In this document: one piece after another, positions 52,601-62,140 of the stretch
Layout of the letters: every line of letters begins with the position of its first letter
How positions within the stretch are numbered: position 1 is the first letter of the stretch
Assembly (NCBI GenBank): GCA_949293815.1
Contig: CASFEZ010000007.1
Coordinates: forward strand, 1 to 64,000
Source of the DNA: an uncultured Eubacteriales bacterium
GTDB lineage: Bacteria > Bacillota > Clostridia > Oscillospirales > Acutalibacteraceae
DNA length: 64,000 nucleotides
Reading direction: 5' to 3'
Translations under genes and position numbers: made by a program
Notes under the pieces: generated by a model
What the model saw: the letters and a program-made list of their open reading frames with translations, nothing else
What the model was told of the DNA's origin: nothing
The model's database searches: none

Positions 52601-54358
52601 TCACCCGCGTACAATGGTACCATCGGCGTTGATATAGAAACAGATAACACCGTAATAGGTCGTTTCATCCTCCGCCTCATACTCAGCCATAGCCGTTTGT
52701 GTATATCCACTTTCATTACGGCATGTAACACGGAAAAAATACTGTCCTGCGGGCAGTGCCTCACAAAATGCCTGCGGCGTAACCAGGTTTTCCTGTACAC
52801 TGATTGGATTGCTGAATTGATAATTATCCGCCAGTTCAAATTGATAAGTAACCGCCTCATCATCAAAATCATAGCAGGCTTCCCACCCGAAAGTCAACTG
52901 ATTGTTCAATAAAACCGGATCGTCCACATAAAATGGCATAGGGCTTTCCAGACTGGCTTTATACAATTCATACCGGTAATCAATCTCGTTGGGTATTTCT
53001 GCGATAACCGCATTAAATTCCTCTTCGACCAGTGGCGCATAGTTATAATCAATATCGCCGAAGAGATACGGTCGCACAACAGCGGAATAGGTATTGACCA
53101 TTTCGGTCAGGCGTTCTTTTGTCAGCGTATTGCGCAATTCCTCAATCTTATCGTCCAGCATTTGGCGATAGGTATCTGATTTCAGCACACGCTGGTGCAA
53201 AATGACCCCCCAATAATTGGAAACACCGGTATTATACCGATAGCCGGGTGTTTCGCCCTCTATCGCAGTTTCCTCATAATATTCCCAGGCACCGTCATTA
53301 TCCCAGGAGATAAAATACCATTTTTCACTGTTGCGGGGACTGTATAAGTAAAAGTTCTGGCTGTTGGTATCGGTATTGCCCGTAATAATCTGGAATGCGA
53401 ACCAGGTAAAATAGTTTTCCAGGTCAAAATATTTCGGCAATATTTCCTCAATCGGAACAGCATAATTGTTCACCGCGTCAAGCATCTCAATCAGCTTGCT
53501 GTGATCATCGGAGCCCTTGATTTCCAAAACTTCCTCAAAAGCAGCCTTATCATAATCCGGATCGCTCGACAGCTTGATATTGTCAGCATAGCGCATGAAC
53601 TCAAACATAGATGCTTTATAAAGCTGTCCGTTTTCATCCAGACCGTGATTGCGCAGATAGGTTTTGTTAATCTGTTCGGCATGGGTATACAGACCGTAAT
53701 CCTCAAACTGACCCGAACCACCCACGGTCATATCCCGCACATACAAATGTACAAACTGAGTTCTGACACTGAACGCGCCGGGAATGGTTTTCAGAAGATC
53801 ATAACTCATTTTATTGCGGAACCGAACGGAATCGTAGACATGCTTGTTCAAATTGATAACCGTTTGCTCCCGCCAGTTTCCCTTATTTTTTTTAATCTTA
53901 ATTTTATAGGATTTCTGCGGCGAACGGGTACTGGTCTGACCACGGATAGTCACCGTACAGTTGGGGGCAAAATCAGTGTATCCAAATTGTCCGTTCTGGG
54001 GTCCAGACTCATCGCCAACCTGCAAAATCCCTTCCACACCGTACTTCTCCAAGTTGTTTTCTTCATAATAATAGGTCGAATACGCATTGACTTCCGTCCA
54101 GGTATGGTTCGTATTGTCGGAAGAATTGCCGGTGGAAACCGTCAAATACATCGTAACAACCGAATCCTCGTCGTCATTGGCATATACGACATCCGAATCC
54201 TGCGTCAGGGCATCGACCAGCGCGTTCGATTCGCTTTCATCTTCCAAAACCGTCGTGCCTACTTCCGCCTGCGGGTCAGAAACGCCGCTTTCACCACAGG
54301 AGGAGAGTAAACAGCAAAGCGCCAACAATACGGCGAATGCGCGAAATACTTTTTTCAT
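52601..54358 (-). CDS. CotH-kinase family lipoprotein
   Basis: The 585-residue protein has a lipoprotein signal (CCLLSSC, Cys21), an acidic linker, and a CotH domain: APNCTVTIRGQTSTRSPQKS then YKIKI, NLNKHVYDSVRFRNKMSYDL, DYGLYTHAEQINKTYLRNHG and the DxD-type metal site in WYFISWDNDGAWEYYE. Residues about 490-575 form a fibronectin-like C-terminal domain. CotH enzymes transfer phosphate from ATP to secreted proteins; the substrate here is unknown. Its ATG overlaps the pelG stop (ATGA), so it is translationally coupled to the polysaccharide transporter. Confidence 0.9.
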   Translation of the reverse strand: MKKVFRAFAVLLALCCLLSSCGESGVSDPQAEVGTTVLEDESESNALVDALTQDSDVVYANDDEDSVVTMYLTVSTGNSSDNTNHTWTEVNAYSTYYYEENNLEKYGVEGILQVGDESGPQNGQFGYTDFAPNCTVTIRGQTSTRSPQKSYKIKIKKNKGNWREQTVINLNKHVYDSVRFRNKMSYDLLKTIPGAFSVRTQFVHLYVRDMTVGGSGQFEDYGLYTHAEQINKTYLRNHGLDENGQLYKASMFEFMRYADNIKLSSDPDYDKAAFEEVLEIKGSDDHSKLIEMLDAVNNYAVPIEEILPKYFDLENYFTWFAFQIITGNTDTNSQNFYLYSPRNSEKWYFISWDNDGAWEYYEETAIEGETPGYRYNTGVSNYWGVILHQRVLKSDTYRQMLDDKIEELRNTLTKERLTEMVNTYSAVVRPYLFGDIDYNYAPLVEEEFNAVIAEIPNEIDYRYELYKASLESPMPFYVDDPVLLNNQLTFGWEACYDFDDEAVTYQFELADNYQFSNPISVQENLVTPQAFCEALPAGQYFFRVTCRNESGYTQTAMAEYEAEDETTYYGVICFYINADGTIVRG

Positions 54359-55878
54359 TGCGGTTCCGTCCTTTCTTGCTTCTTGGTTTCGTGACGATGC
54401 ACATTATTATATCGTCTCTTTTCCACTCGCGCAGCTCTGTTCTCCATACGGTCAGCCAATCGAGTGAAAAAACCTATGTGTACACTGGCAAACATCGGCT
54501 GTTTGCTGAGTACATTATATTTCAGCTTTTTTAAGTATCGGCAGAGCCGCAGCCAGGCCACCAGGCAAAAAACCGCGCTGCCAATTAAGAAGCCGAACCC
54601 GTAAAATGAATCTAAAAACAGCGCCTGCAAAAGCGAAAGCAAATTGGTCAGCAGCGCAAACAGTCCTGCGCTGAGCATGGCGCCTTTCAAATCGGAAAAA
54701 TACTGAGAAATCAGCATAATTGCATTGCCTATGGCGTAAAAAGCATAGCCGACGCATAAGGTACGGAAAATCCGCAGCATTTCATTGGAAAAGCCCAGGG
54801 GCAGCACCGGCAGCAAAATGGTACCGAAGATAATAAAGATTAAGGTTGCAAACACCTGTTTGACCGCAAGGTACCCGAGTTCCTCGCTTAGAACGCGAAT
54901 CATAGATTTTTCGGATTCATTGATATTCTCAATCGAGCCGCCGTCGTTGAACAGGCTGAAGTATTCTTTATACTGCGGATAGAAACGGGTTTCGACCGAG
55001 GTGGTAAAGTTCACCGTCGTAATCAAAATAGAAAAGAAAGCGAAAATCGCCGGAACATCGTGGGTCGGCGCACCATAAAACAGCCCCTCTACCTGCACTT
55101 TCAGCGGACTGAACCACCACATAATCACCAAATGACCAAACAATCCAAGGGTCAGTAAAAAGCCTGTCAGCCCCAACTGAGGCGTTCTGTCGAACCATTC
55201 CAAAAAGCGGACAGAAGTACCAAAGCTCTCGGGGAAATATTTATAAATCAGCGCAAAATACCAAACCATAACAATGGTATACCCAATGGTTACCGCCAGC
55301 AGCACCGCCAGCACCGGGTCCATATGAAAGACCCAAAGGAATAAAACCATCAGCAAAAGCGCCACGGCCACAGCAACCGAAAAAGCCAGCATAATGCTAC
55401 GAAAATCCTTAAGCATGGTTAAGTAATTTATTTCCGTCCAAACGACAATCAGAACCATAAACAGCACAAAGCTCACCAGCTTATATTGCAGCGCAATGCC
55501 GGAAAACGCTAGGAACAAACCATACAATATACCGCCTATGAGCAGCATCATCCACAGGCTGCCATAAAAAGATGACATAAGTTTATCGTACTTTTTTTCA
55601 TAAATCATATCCGCGCAAAAGCGGGTGGTCAGCATGGAAAACAGCGAGGTTACCAAAAGGGACGCCAGTAAATCGTGGGTTAAGATGGTCACCGCCAGCT
55701 CGCGCATATGGCGGCTCGCGCCGTAAAAATCCACCATCAGCATGGAACATAGAAGCAGCAAAAACCCCAGAAGCATGGGTCCCGCGCAAACTGCCGTTGC
55801 ATATGAGTAGGCGCGGACAGTAGCCAAAAGCCCCTTGCGGGAAAACAGTTTTTTTAGCTCAAAGCCGATGCCTGCCAC
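54355..55878 (-). CDS. pelG: Pel polysaccharide exporter PelG
   Basis: The 507-residue protein begins at a GTG with MAGIGFELKKLFSRKGLL, the hallmark N-terminus of PelG, followed by about twelve membrane helices of the MOP/flippase fold (AGPMLLGFLLLL, LVIMWWFSPL, FSNEMLRIFRTLCVGYAFYA). It ends with a long basic tail. PelG with PelF, PelD and PelE forms the inner-membrane synthase for Pel. The GTG overlaps the pelF stop by about 25 bases. Confidence 0.92.
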   Translation of the reverse strand: MAGIGFELKKLFSRKGLLATVRAYSYATAVCAGPMLLGFLLLLCSMLMVDFYGASRHMRELAVTILTHDLLASLLVTSLFSMLTTRFCADMIYEKKYDKLMSSFYGSLWMMLLIGGILYGLFLAFSGIALQYKLVSFVLFMVLIVVWTEINYLTMLKDFRSIMLAFSVAVAVALLLMVLFLWVFHMDPVLAVLLAVTIGYTIVMVWYFALIYKYFPESFGTSVRFLEWFDRTPQLGLTGFLLTLGLFGHLVIMWWFSPLKVQVEGLFYGAPTHDVPAIFAFFSILITTVNFTTSVETRFYPQYKEYFSLFNDGGSIENINESEKSMIRVLSEELGYLAVKQVFATLIFIIFGTILLPVLPLGFSNEMLRIFRTLCVGYAFYAIGNAIMLISQYFSDLKGAMLSAGLFALLTNLLSLLQALFLDSFYGFGFLIGSAVFCLVAWLRLCRYLKKLKYNVLSKQPMFASVHIGFFTRLADRMENRAARVEKRRYNNVHRHETKKQERTEPQ

Positions 55879-57281
55879 TTGCTGATAACCTCCTTATAGT
55901 TCTCATTGTAATGGTCAACCATATCCTGATGCACATGATTTTTACGAATCCGCTTTTTCCCGGCAATGGCCATGTCGTGCCGCAAATCCGACCGGCGGCA
56001 CATCAGTTCCAGCGCATCTGCCAGCGCGTGGGAATGCATGGGCGGTACCACAAGACCTGCCACGCCGAAATCATCGTCTTCCTCGCCCTCCAAAAGGGAC
56101 CGGCAACAGCCCACATCCGTACTCACGCACGGCCGCCCCGCTGCCAGAGATTCCAACACCGCCAGAGGCTGTCCCTCGGAAATGCTGCTCAAAACCGTAA
56201 AGTCGGTATTCTCCAGATACTGCAAAACATTCACATTGCCGGGCATATCAATGCCGTCTATATGCAGCTGCTCAATCAACGCCCGGCATTCCTCGGCATA
56301 TTCCTCATCGTCCGTATCGCCGAGAATATGCAGCCGGGCATTCGGTACACGCTGTTTCAAAGCAAAAAAGGCGTGAATCAAGGTTTTAATATCCTTAATC
56401 GGATGAATACGGACAATCGCAGTAATATCGATAAAGCCATTTGGCCTTTTATCTGGCACCGCACTGTAGCGATCGACCTGTATGCCGTTTTCGATAACCG
56501 TTTGTTTGTCCGGCGAACAGCCCAGTTCCACCTGGATATCCGCATAACGACGAAACAGCGAGGTCACACTGCTCGCATGGTCATAGGCGCAGTGCGACAG
56601 CATATAAAACATATTTATCCACTGGCGGCGAAACGCGGGCACAATCCATTTGGCGCGCAAAATTTCCTCTTCCCGCTCCCGGGTGTAAATTCCGTGTTCG
56701 GTTACAATAAAGGGTTTATTGTATTTCCATGCGCCCAGCGCTCCCAGTATACCGCCATAGCCGGTGGTCGTGGAATGATACACATCCGCTTCGGGCACTT
56801 TTGTGCCCAACAGATACAGCGTCGGCAGGAACATGGAGCGAATACTGTGGAAGAAATCAGCAAAAGAAACATGCGGATATTCGGTTTCACAGACATCCAG
56901 CAAAATATTCAAAAAGGTTTCGCTCATCAAAAAAGAAACAGCGCCGACTTTATCATTATTATACAATCGGAAAAGCTCATCCCAGTCCGGGTCGGCACAA
57001 AGTACCAGCTTTTTGAGTTCTGCAATCTGCCGTTCATTAAACGGATAGGCGTCTTTGGAGGAGGCATGCAGCCTGAGTGCGGTGTCCAAGAACACCTCGT
57101 GAATTTCAACGACATTTTTCGGGATTTCATATTTATAATTACCCTTATCCTCTTCCTTGGCACCAATGAGCCAGAGCACATATTCGTGCTGTGGGTTAGC
57201 GAGCATCAGCGCGTGCACCCAGCTGGAAACGCCGCCGCGCACATACGGGTAACAGCCTTCCAAAATCATACAAATACGCAT
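55854..57281 (-). CDS. pelF: Pel glycosyltransferase PelF (GT4)
   Basis: The 475-residue cytosolic glycosyltransferase begins MRICMILEGCYPYVRGGVSS then WVHALM, the PelF N-terminus. It contains FIVTEHGIYTREREEEIL, ENGIQVDRYS and the GT4 E-x7-E motif in LSSISEGQPLAVLESLAAGRP. PelF uses UDP-sugars (UDP-GalNAc/GlcNAc in characterised systems) and is UDP-dependent rather than GDP-dependent. GGAGG precedes the ATG, immediately after the DUF2194 stop. The enzyme needs PelG and the PelD/E complex to act. Confidence 0.93.
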   Translation of the reverse strand: MRICMILEGCYPYVRGGVSSWVHALMLANPQHEYVLWLIGAKEEDKGNYKYEIPKNVVEIHEVFLDTALRLHASSKDAYPFNERQIAELKKLVLCADPDWDELFRLYNNDKVGAVSFLMSETFLNILLDVCETEYPHVSFADFFHSIRSMFLPTLYLLGTKVPEADVYHSTTTGYGGILGALGAWKYNKPFIVTEHGIYTREREEEILRAKWIVPAFRRQWINMFYMLSHCAYDHASSVTSLFRRYADIQVELGCSPDKQTVIENGIQVDRYSAVPDKRPNGFIDITAIVRIHPIKDIKTLIHAFFALKQRVPNARLHILGDTDDEEYAEECRALIEQLHIDGIDMPGNVNVLQYLENTDFTVLSSISEGQPLAVLESLAAGRPCVSTDVGCCRSLLEGEEDDDFGVAGLVVPPMHSHALADALELMCRRSDLRHDMAIAGKKRIRKNHVHQDMVDHYNENYKEVISKWQASALS

Positions 57282-59114
57282 TTATTCCGCCTCCATCACA
57301 ACGCTGACATTCGCAGAAGTTGCCCGCAGCAGCCAGTAGCCGCCGCTGATATGCTCAATCGTTCCGCCGGTAACTTCCGCTGGTTTTTCGCCGTTGCAGC
57401 GAATCATTAAATAGGTTTCATCCCAGAAACCGCCCAAGCGCAGGTCGAAGCCGTTTTCCGTTTCTGTTTTTTCCACCGAACAGACATCGAAGCGCTCCAC
57501 AGCGGCCGCCGCATCTGAAGCGGTCAGATTGCGAATATTTGTTGCGGACGAATACAGCCATTCCATATAATTGGAAAGGTTTTCATACATCTGCCCCCAC
57601 CCCATATCCGCGCCGCGATCCACATCGAGCGTATCGTCCGGGTGCATGAAATGGGTGTTGACATAATACAGGTTCAGCGCGTTAATTGCCGCCCAGTAAT
57701 CATACTCTTCAAGAATACAGCCGGAAATCACACGAGGCAGTTCCACGATGCCGTCTTCACTGATTTCAAATTCCTGGCTATACTCAATTTCACCCTCAAG
57801 ATACAGGCTGCACAGCGCTTTCAGCTGCGGATATTTTTCGATTAACAGCTGCCGTCCCTCATCGGAAAGAATGTTTGAGGGCGGCACATAGACCTGAATG
57901 TTATTCTCCGGGAACAGCGATTCGGTGTAGTCAAATACCTCATCGAGCGCCTGAATTGCCGCTTCCTCGGACACCCAGGTATCATAATCCACCTTATCCA
58001 TAAAATCAAATCCGGAGAAACACAGGGGCTGGTGGTTATACCCGTGAATACCGATTTCACCGCCCGCATTTAAAAGCATGGCGCCGAAGTGATTGAACCG
58101 TTCCTGGTCGGTCTGGCGGGTAATCACGCCGTCTACCTTTTCGTTATAGTCCTCAATGATAACACCGGTATATTTCACACCGTAGGTATCGCAAAGCTGA
58201 AGCATATCCGGCCACCAGATATTCGAGTAAAAGCTGGAAATATCCCGGTTATAATATTGGCGGATATAAGTGGCGTCGCCCATGGGAACCGGAGACGGGA
58301 AGTCGTCCAAAAAGAACGAGGAGGCATTGATAACCGGATACACACAGGCATCCTCCAGCAGACCATACGCCGCACAGGAAAGCCCGCGGGAAGATTTTTC
58401 CGCAATACCATGGTTCATGACCACCATGCGTCCCTCACCGTAATCCGATGACCAGACCAGGGGAATATGCGTATCGTCATCAGACACGGCATACACCGTA
58501 GCGCTTTCATCCAGCAAAACACTCATTGTGGTTGCCACCGGCTCTTCCCAGTTAAAGGTAAAGGTATCCTCCGAGCCAATCATAAACCCCGGCAGAAGCT
58601 GGATACCGGTAATATACGCATAGGCAACACCGCCGTCCTGGATACCCAGCATCGGCTGAAGATAGGAAAACACAGGTCCCGCCATCGGCGAACAGAAAAA
58701 CAGCAGCCGTCCGCCATCCGCATAGACCCAGTCGGTGATATTCACAATGGACTGCGACAGCACATCCAAATCCTGAAAACAGATAACCGCTGTTTTGTAG
58801 GCAGAAAAATCCGGCACGGCGCTTGTCGCCAAATCTACCGCGTCATAAGCAATGCGCATAATATCCAGCACATCTTCCATATGTTCGGAAAAAATATCGT
58901 TGTGTTCCTGTCTGCTGTCATATAAGAACAGGCAGGTTTTCGGGGTGTCGGCAATCTCGTCTTTTTGCGCAATGACTGAATCCGGCAAAAAAGTCAGTTC
59001 CTGCTCGGCGACCTCGTATTGGATACCGAGATTATCCATAAACAAAAACACCGTCAGCAGACAGAGGGTCAAAAAAGTCAAAAGGACAATGCGAAATTTT
59101 TTATACAACTTCAT
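57282..59114 (-). CDS. DUF2194 protein, PelA-type deacetylase-like
   Basis: The 610-residue protein has an N-terminal membrane anchor (residues about 8-26) and a large extracellular part. Residues about 60-250 look like a flavodoxin- or GATase-like domain (FLYDSRQEH, ALVNHG-like VVMNHGIAEK). Residues about 262-520 form a polysaccharide-deacetylase barrel: FFLDDFPSP (Asp270, 271) and EIGIHGYNHQ (His357, His361) supply the Asp-His-His metal site, with VYVPPSN later. A beta-sandwich closes the protein. In Gram-positive Pel loci a separate deacetylase-only PelA plays this part, so removal of acetyl groups from exported Pel is the best call. It overlaps pelE by 14 bases. Confidence 0.85.
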   Translation of the reverse strand: MKLYKKFRIVLLTFLTLCLLTVFLFMDNLGIQYEVAEQELTFLPDSVIAQKDEIADTPKTCLFLYDSRQEHNDIFSEHMEDVLDIMRIAYDAVDLATSAVPDFSAYKTAVICFQDLDVLSQSIVNITDWVYADGGRLLFFCSPMAGPVFSYLQPMLGIQDGGVAYAYITGIQLLPGFMIGSEDTFTFNWEEPVATTMSVLLDESATVYAVSDDDTHIPLVWSSDYGEGRMVVMNHGIAEKSSRGLSCAAYGLLEDACVYPVINASSFFLDDFPSPVPMGDATYIRQYYNRDISSFYSNIWWPDMLQLCDTYGVKYTGVIIEDYNEKVDGVITRQTDQERFNHFGAMLLNAGGEIGIHGYNHQPLCFSGFDFMDKVDYDTWVSEEAAIQALDEVFDYTESLFPENNIQVYVPPSNILSDEGRQLLIEKYPQLKALCSLYLEGEIEYSQEFEISEDGIVELPRVISGCILEEYDYWAAINALNLYYVNTHFMHPDDTLDVDRGADMGWGQMYENLSNYMEWLYSSATNIRNLTASDAAAAVERFDVCSVEKTETENGFDLRLGGFWDETYLMIRCNGEKPAEVTGGTIEHISGGYWLLRATSANVSVVMEAE

Positions 59115-60045
59115 CTACCTCCGCAGATTCAAAGGTGACCGACGGATCCCAGAAACGAAGCGTCGCCTTTCCTTCCGGCGATAAATATAGCCGGCGGCGC
59201 TTGATTTCCTCAATAATATGCTGAATCCCCTTGCCGTTGTTGATGCTGCGATAAATTTTCAGTTTCGCGAACCAGGCATCCTCCTCGGATGGCCATTTTT
59301 CAATCATCCGGTTTGCATATTCCTCTGCGCCGGCATATTCCCCCAGCGCCAGGCAGTTATCCACCGCTTCTGCAAAACAGAACATATCATCGGGATTCAT
59401 TTTAATCTTATCCTGCAAAAGCTCAGAATAGCGCCGGTTGTATACAAAAAGCACATTTTCGTCTATGAGACCGCTGGAAATATACTGTTTCAGCGTACGC
59501 ATAAAAATATCCAGCTTTTCTTTGGAATCGGGATTCGCGTTGTATTCCCGCTCCGCCTTCTGCATATCCAGCTCATATTCGCGCTGCAATTCCATCATGG
59601 CTGTAGAAGCGTAATGGGACACCTCAATATCCTCATCCAATCTGGCCTCCTGCAAAAGCGCCAAATATTCATCCGGGTCGCGGTGCAGGATCTCCAGCAT
59701 CAGCTGCCGACGGGTTTCCGCGTCGTTGATGGACATCGCCTCTTCCAGCGGTATCACCAAGCTGTCATCAGAGTCGCCCTCGGCGTGAGATAAGCGCAAA
59801 TCCTCTAAGCCAAGATGCAGCTCTTCCAGAGAAATTTCCCTGGTTCCGGACTTATGAAAACGGGAATAGTAGTCGGCAACAACCGCAAGCAGCATGCCCG
59901 CAAAAGGCACCATAACAATAATCGGGAACAGCTGCTCCGAAAAGCGCAGCACCCGGCTGCGTATCCCAAGGTAGATGAGTACGCACAAAATAATATGTAT
60001 GATAATATAAACAACCAAACAAATTCGAAGCGCCATGTTATTCAC
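59101..60045 (-). CDS. pelE: PelE-like membrane protein with helical repeats
   Basis: The 314-residue protein has two N-terminal membrane helices (residues about 5-25 and 36-58) and a cytosolic helical remainder. Residues about 190-300 look like TPR-type repeats (YNRRYSELLQDKIKMNPDDM, DNCLALGEYAGAEEYANRM). This is the layout of PelE, which contacts PelD. The call rests on architecture and position (between PelD and the deacetylase) as PelE is poorly conserved. The start is a GTG at 60045 overlapping the pelD stop; an ATG at 60036 is equally possible. Confidence 0.75.
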   Translation of the reverse strand: MNNMALRICLVVYIIIHIILCVLIYLGIRSRVLRFSEQLFPIIVMVPFAGMLLAVVADYYSRFHKSGTREISLEELHLGLEDLRLSHAEGDSDDSLVIPLEEAMSINDAETRRQLMLEILHRDPDEYLALLQEARLDEDIEVSHYASTAMMELQREYELDMQKAEREYNANPDSKEKLDIFMRTLKQYISSGLIDENVLFVYNRRYSELLQDKIKMNPDDMFCFAEAVDNCLALGEYAGAEEYANRMIEKWPSEEDAWFAKLKIYRSINNGKGIQHIIEEIKRRRLYLSPEGKATLRFWDPSVTFESAEVDEVV

Positions 60046-62140
60046 CGGAACCCATTTCGTGGAAGGAAAAACCTGAGTTTTTAATACGACTTAACACCAC
60101 ATGAATATTTTTCTCGTTGGATTGGGACAAACAAAGGTATAGCCCCCCGTCCGGTCCCTGTCCAAGAAAATCTGTAGAGCGGACAAAGGTCTGAATTTTT
60201 TTTGCAACGGCAATCATTTTATCCGCGGGTACATCAAAGCGCAGCAGCACATATTCCGCTGTCCCGTTGTTGGCCATTTCCTCTTTGACCTGAATCAGCT
60301 TGCTGAAATGCGAGGCTTCAATAATCGGGCTGCCGGGCAAATATATTTCATTCTCTGTTTTTTCCGTATATTCAATGGCGCGAATCAGCGAAATTTTAAT
60401 TAAACCGCAGACAACCTTAATCATATTTTCATAATAAACCGCCATCTGCTCGTAGCTGCACCGCCGAATCAAAATCAGCGCAACGACCTTGCCGTCCCGG
60501 CACAGCGGCACCGCATATTCCGGATACCCGTCCAATCGTTCGCGGTTCACCCAGACTTCGCCGTCCTGAAACGCCTCTACCATATGCGCATAGACCGATA
60601 GGTTCAGGGATTTGTCGGTGGTTTGGGCAATTTCACGGGAGCAGACAATTAACCGGGCAAACTGCATGGAATCATCACAGCGGTACAGACAGACGGACTT
60701 GTTTTCCAAAATCCCCTCCAAGGCATTCAGCGCTTCATTGAACACCTGGTCTACCATATTGCTGTCCAGACTGCGCGCGATATCAAACAGTCGACCGAAA
60801 GAGTCGCGGTAAGACATGATCTGGTTTTTATACTGCTCTTTGCTTTGTACGGCGCTGACATAAAATTCATTCAACAGAATATATTTATCCTCCAGCACCG
60901 CTTTTTCTCCGGAAAGGGATTCATAATCGCTCTTGCGGCGGTCACGGATATAGCCGGTAACCGCACCGATAAGGAAATAAAAGATATATGGCAGCCAGGT
61001 CTGCGCGTCATAAATGGTAGCTGCCCAGTTATTGGTATTGACAATTGAGGCAGCCAAAAGAGAAATACTTGCCAGCGCGGCAGCTCCCAAGCCGGTCTTC
61101 AGCCCGTGAATCGTACCAAGCAAAACAATATATAACAGTCTAAAGTCGATATATGAAAATAAAATAGTCGTAGAGGTAACACGGTTGAGCAGCTCCATGG
61201 CAACAAAGCCTATCAGCAGCTCAATCAGCTGTACAACAAAATGATGCTTGCGCAAAAACGCGCCGGCTTTTTGCAGCCGTGTGCCCTGCTCCCGCAGCGG
61301 TTGATCATCCTGCGATACAATCAAGTCCGGCAGCTCATCGCGCACCTGACGAATCGGAACCCAGTCATACTCGCTTTTTGCGGTATTATCGCCCTCATCG
61401 GTAATAATATCTGCCGCAGCGGAGCCATATGTAATACGAACCGTGGGATATTTGGTTTTGATAATTTCGCCAAGCTCTTTATAGGTAAGTTTTGACGCCG
61501 GTTTCAATGAAAAATGCGTACAAGTGGCCTGCCAGCTCTCCACAACGCGCAGCAGCAATTCCGCTAAATCTTTCTGGGAAAGATAACCGAGCATCTGCTG
61601 TTCCTGCCCTGCAAACCGCACGGCAGCCGTACTTTTTGCCTGCGCAATGGCATCACCGATAACGGAAGAGGATTCACCGTACCCATACAGGACAGGCGTA
61701 TCCACCGTCAGCACCGAAAGACCTCTTTGATTGCGGTAATAGCTGCACAGCATATCAATTGCAGCATACAGAACGCCCACTTCACTGTCCGGGCGACCGG
61801 CGCCGGAAGCGGAGCGCACCGAAGGACGCAGATATAAAACATTGTGTATATCATGCGCCGAACAAAGCAGCAGGCACCGCTCCAAATCCGCATATTCCCC
61901 TGAGTAAGAATTGCCGTCATAAACGGCTTCGCCAAAAAAGATAACGGTGTGGAAGTGATAGGAGTGAAAGATTTTTTCAAAATCTTCATCGCAGGGAGAA
62001 GACTTAAACCGATTGATTTTTTTAGAAAGCTGCGCGGGCTGTACATCATTCGATGCAAAGACAACCTTGTGCCGTTCTGATAATTCTTCGCAAACCGCAT
62101 CGGTAATTGACGCCAACCGACCGGTGATCAAAATATTCAC
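60038..62140 (-). CDS. pelD: PelD-type c-di-GMP receptor with N-terminal SDR-like domain
   Basis: The 700-residue protein starts at a GTG that overlaps the phosphodiesterase stop. Residues 1 to about 275 form an NAD-epimerase (SDR)-like fold, but the glycine loop reads TGRLASI and the Tyr-x3-Lys site reads YAAID, so catalysis is doubtful. Four membrane helices follow (about 300-398), a coiled coil (405-440), a GAF domain (about 450-590) and a degenerate GGDEF domain (600-700) with RSTD at 654-657 and PDGGL in place of GGDEF. RxxD is the c-di-GMP inhibitory-site motif used by PelD to bind the second messenger. It should gate the PelF/PelG synthase allosterically. Confidence 0.88.
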   Translation of the reverse strand: MNILITGRLASITDAVCEELSERHKVVFASNDVQPAQLSKKINRFKSSPCDEDFEKIFHSYHFHTVIFFGEAVYDGNSYSGEYADLERCLLLCSAHDIHNVLYLRPSVRSASGAGRPDSEVGVLYAAIDMLCSYYRNQRGLSVLTVDTPVLYGYGESSSVIGDAIAQAKSTAAVRFAGQEQQMLGYLSQKDLAELLLRVVESWQATCTHFSLKPASKLTYKELGEIIKTKYPTVRITYGSAAADIITDEGDNTAKSEYDWVPIRQVRDELPDLIVSQDDQPLREQGTRLQKAGAFLRKHHFVVQLIELLIGFVAMELLNRVTSTTILFSYIDFRLLYIVLLGTIHGLKTGLGAAALASISLLAASIVNTNNWAATIYDAQTWLPYIFYFLIGAVTGYIRDRRKSDYESLSGEKAVLEDKYILLNEFYVSAVQSKEQYKNQIMSYRDSFGRLFDIARSLDSNMVDQVFNEALNALEGILENKSVCLYRCDDSMQFARLIVCSREIAQTTDKSLNLSVYAHMVEAFQDGEVWVNRERLDGYPEYAVPLCRDGKVVALILIRRCSYEQMAVYYENMIKVVCGLIKISLIRAIEYTEKTENEIYLPGSPIIEASHFSKLIQVKEEMANNGTAEYVLLRFDVPADKMIAVAKKIQTFVRSTDFLGQGPDGGLYLCLSQSNEKNIHVVLSRIKNSGFSFHEMGSGE

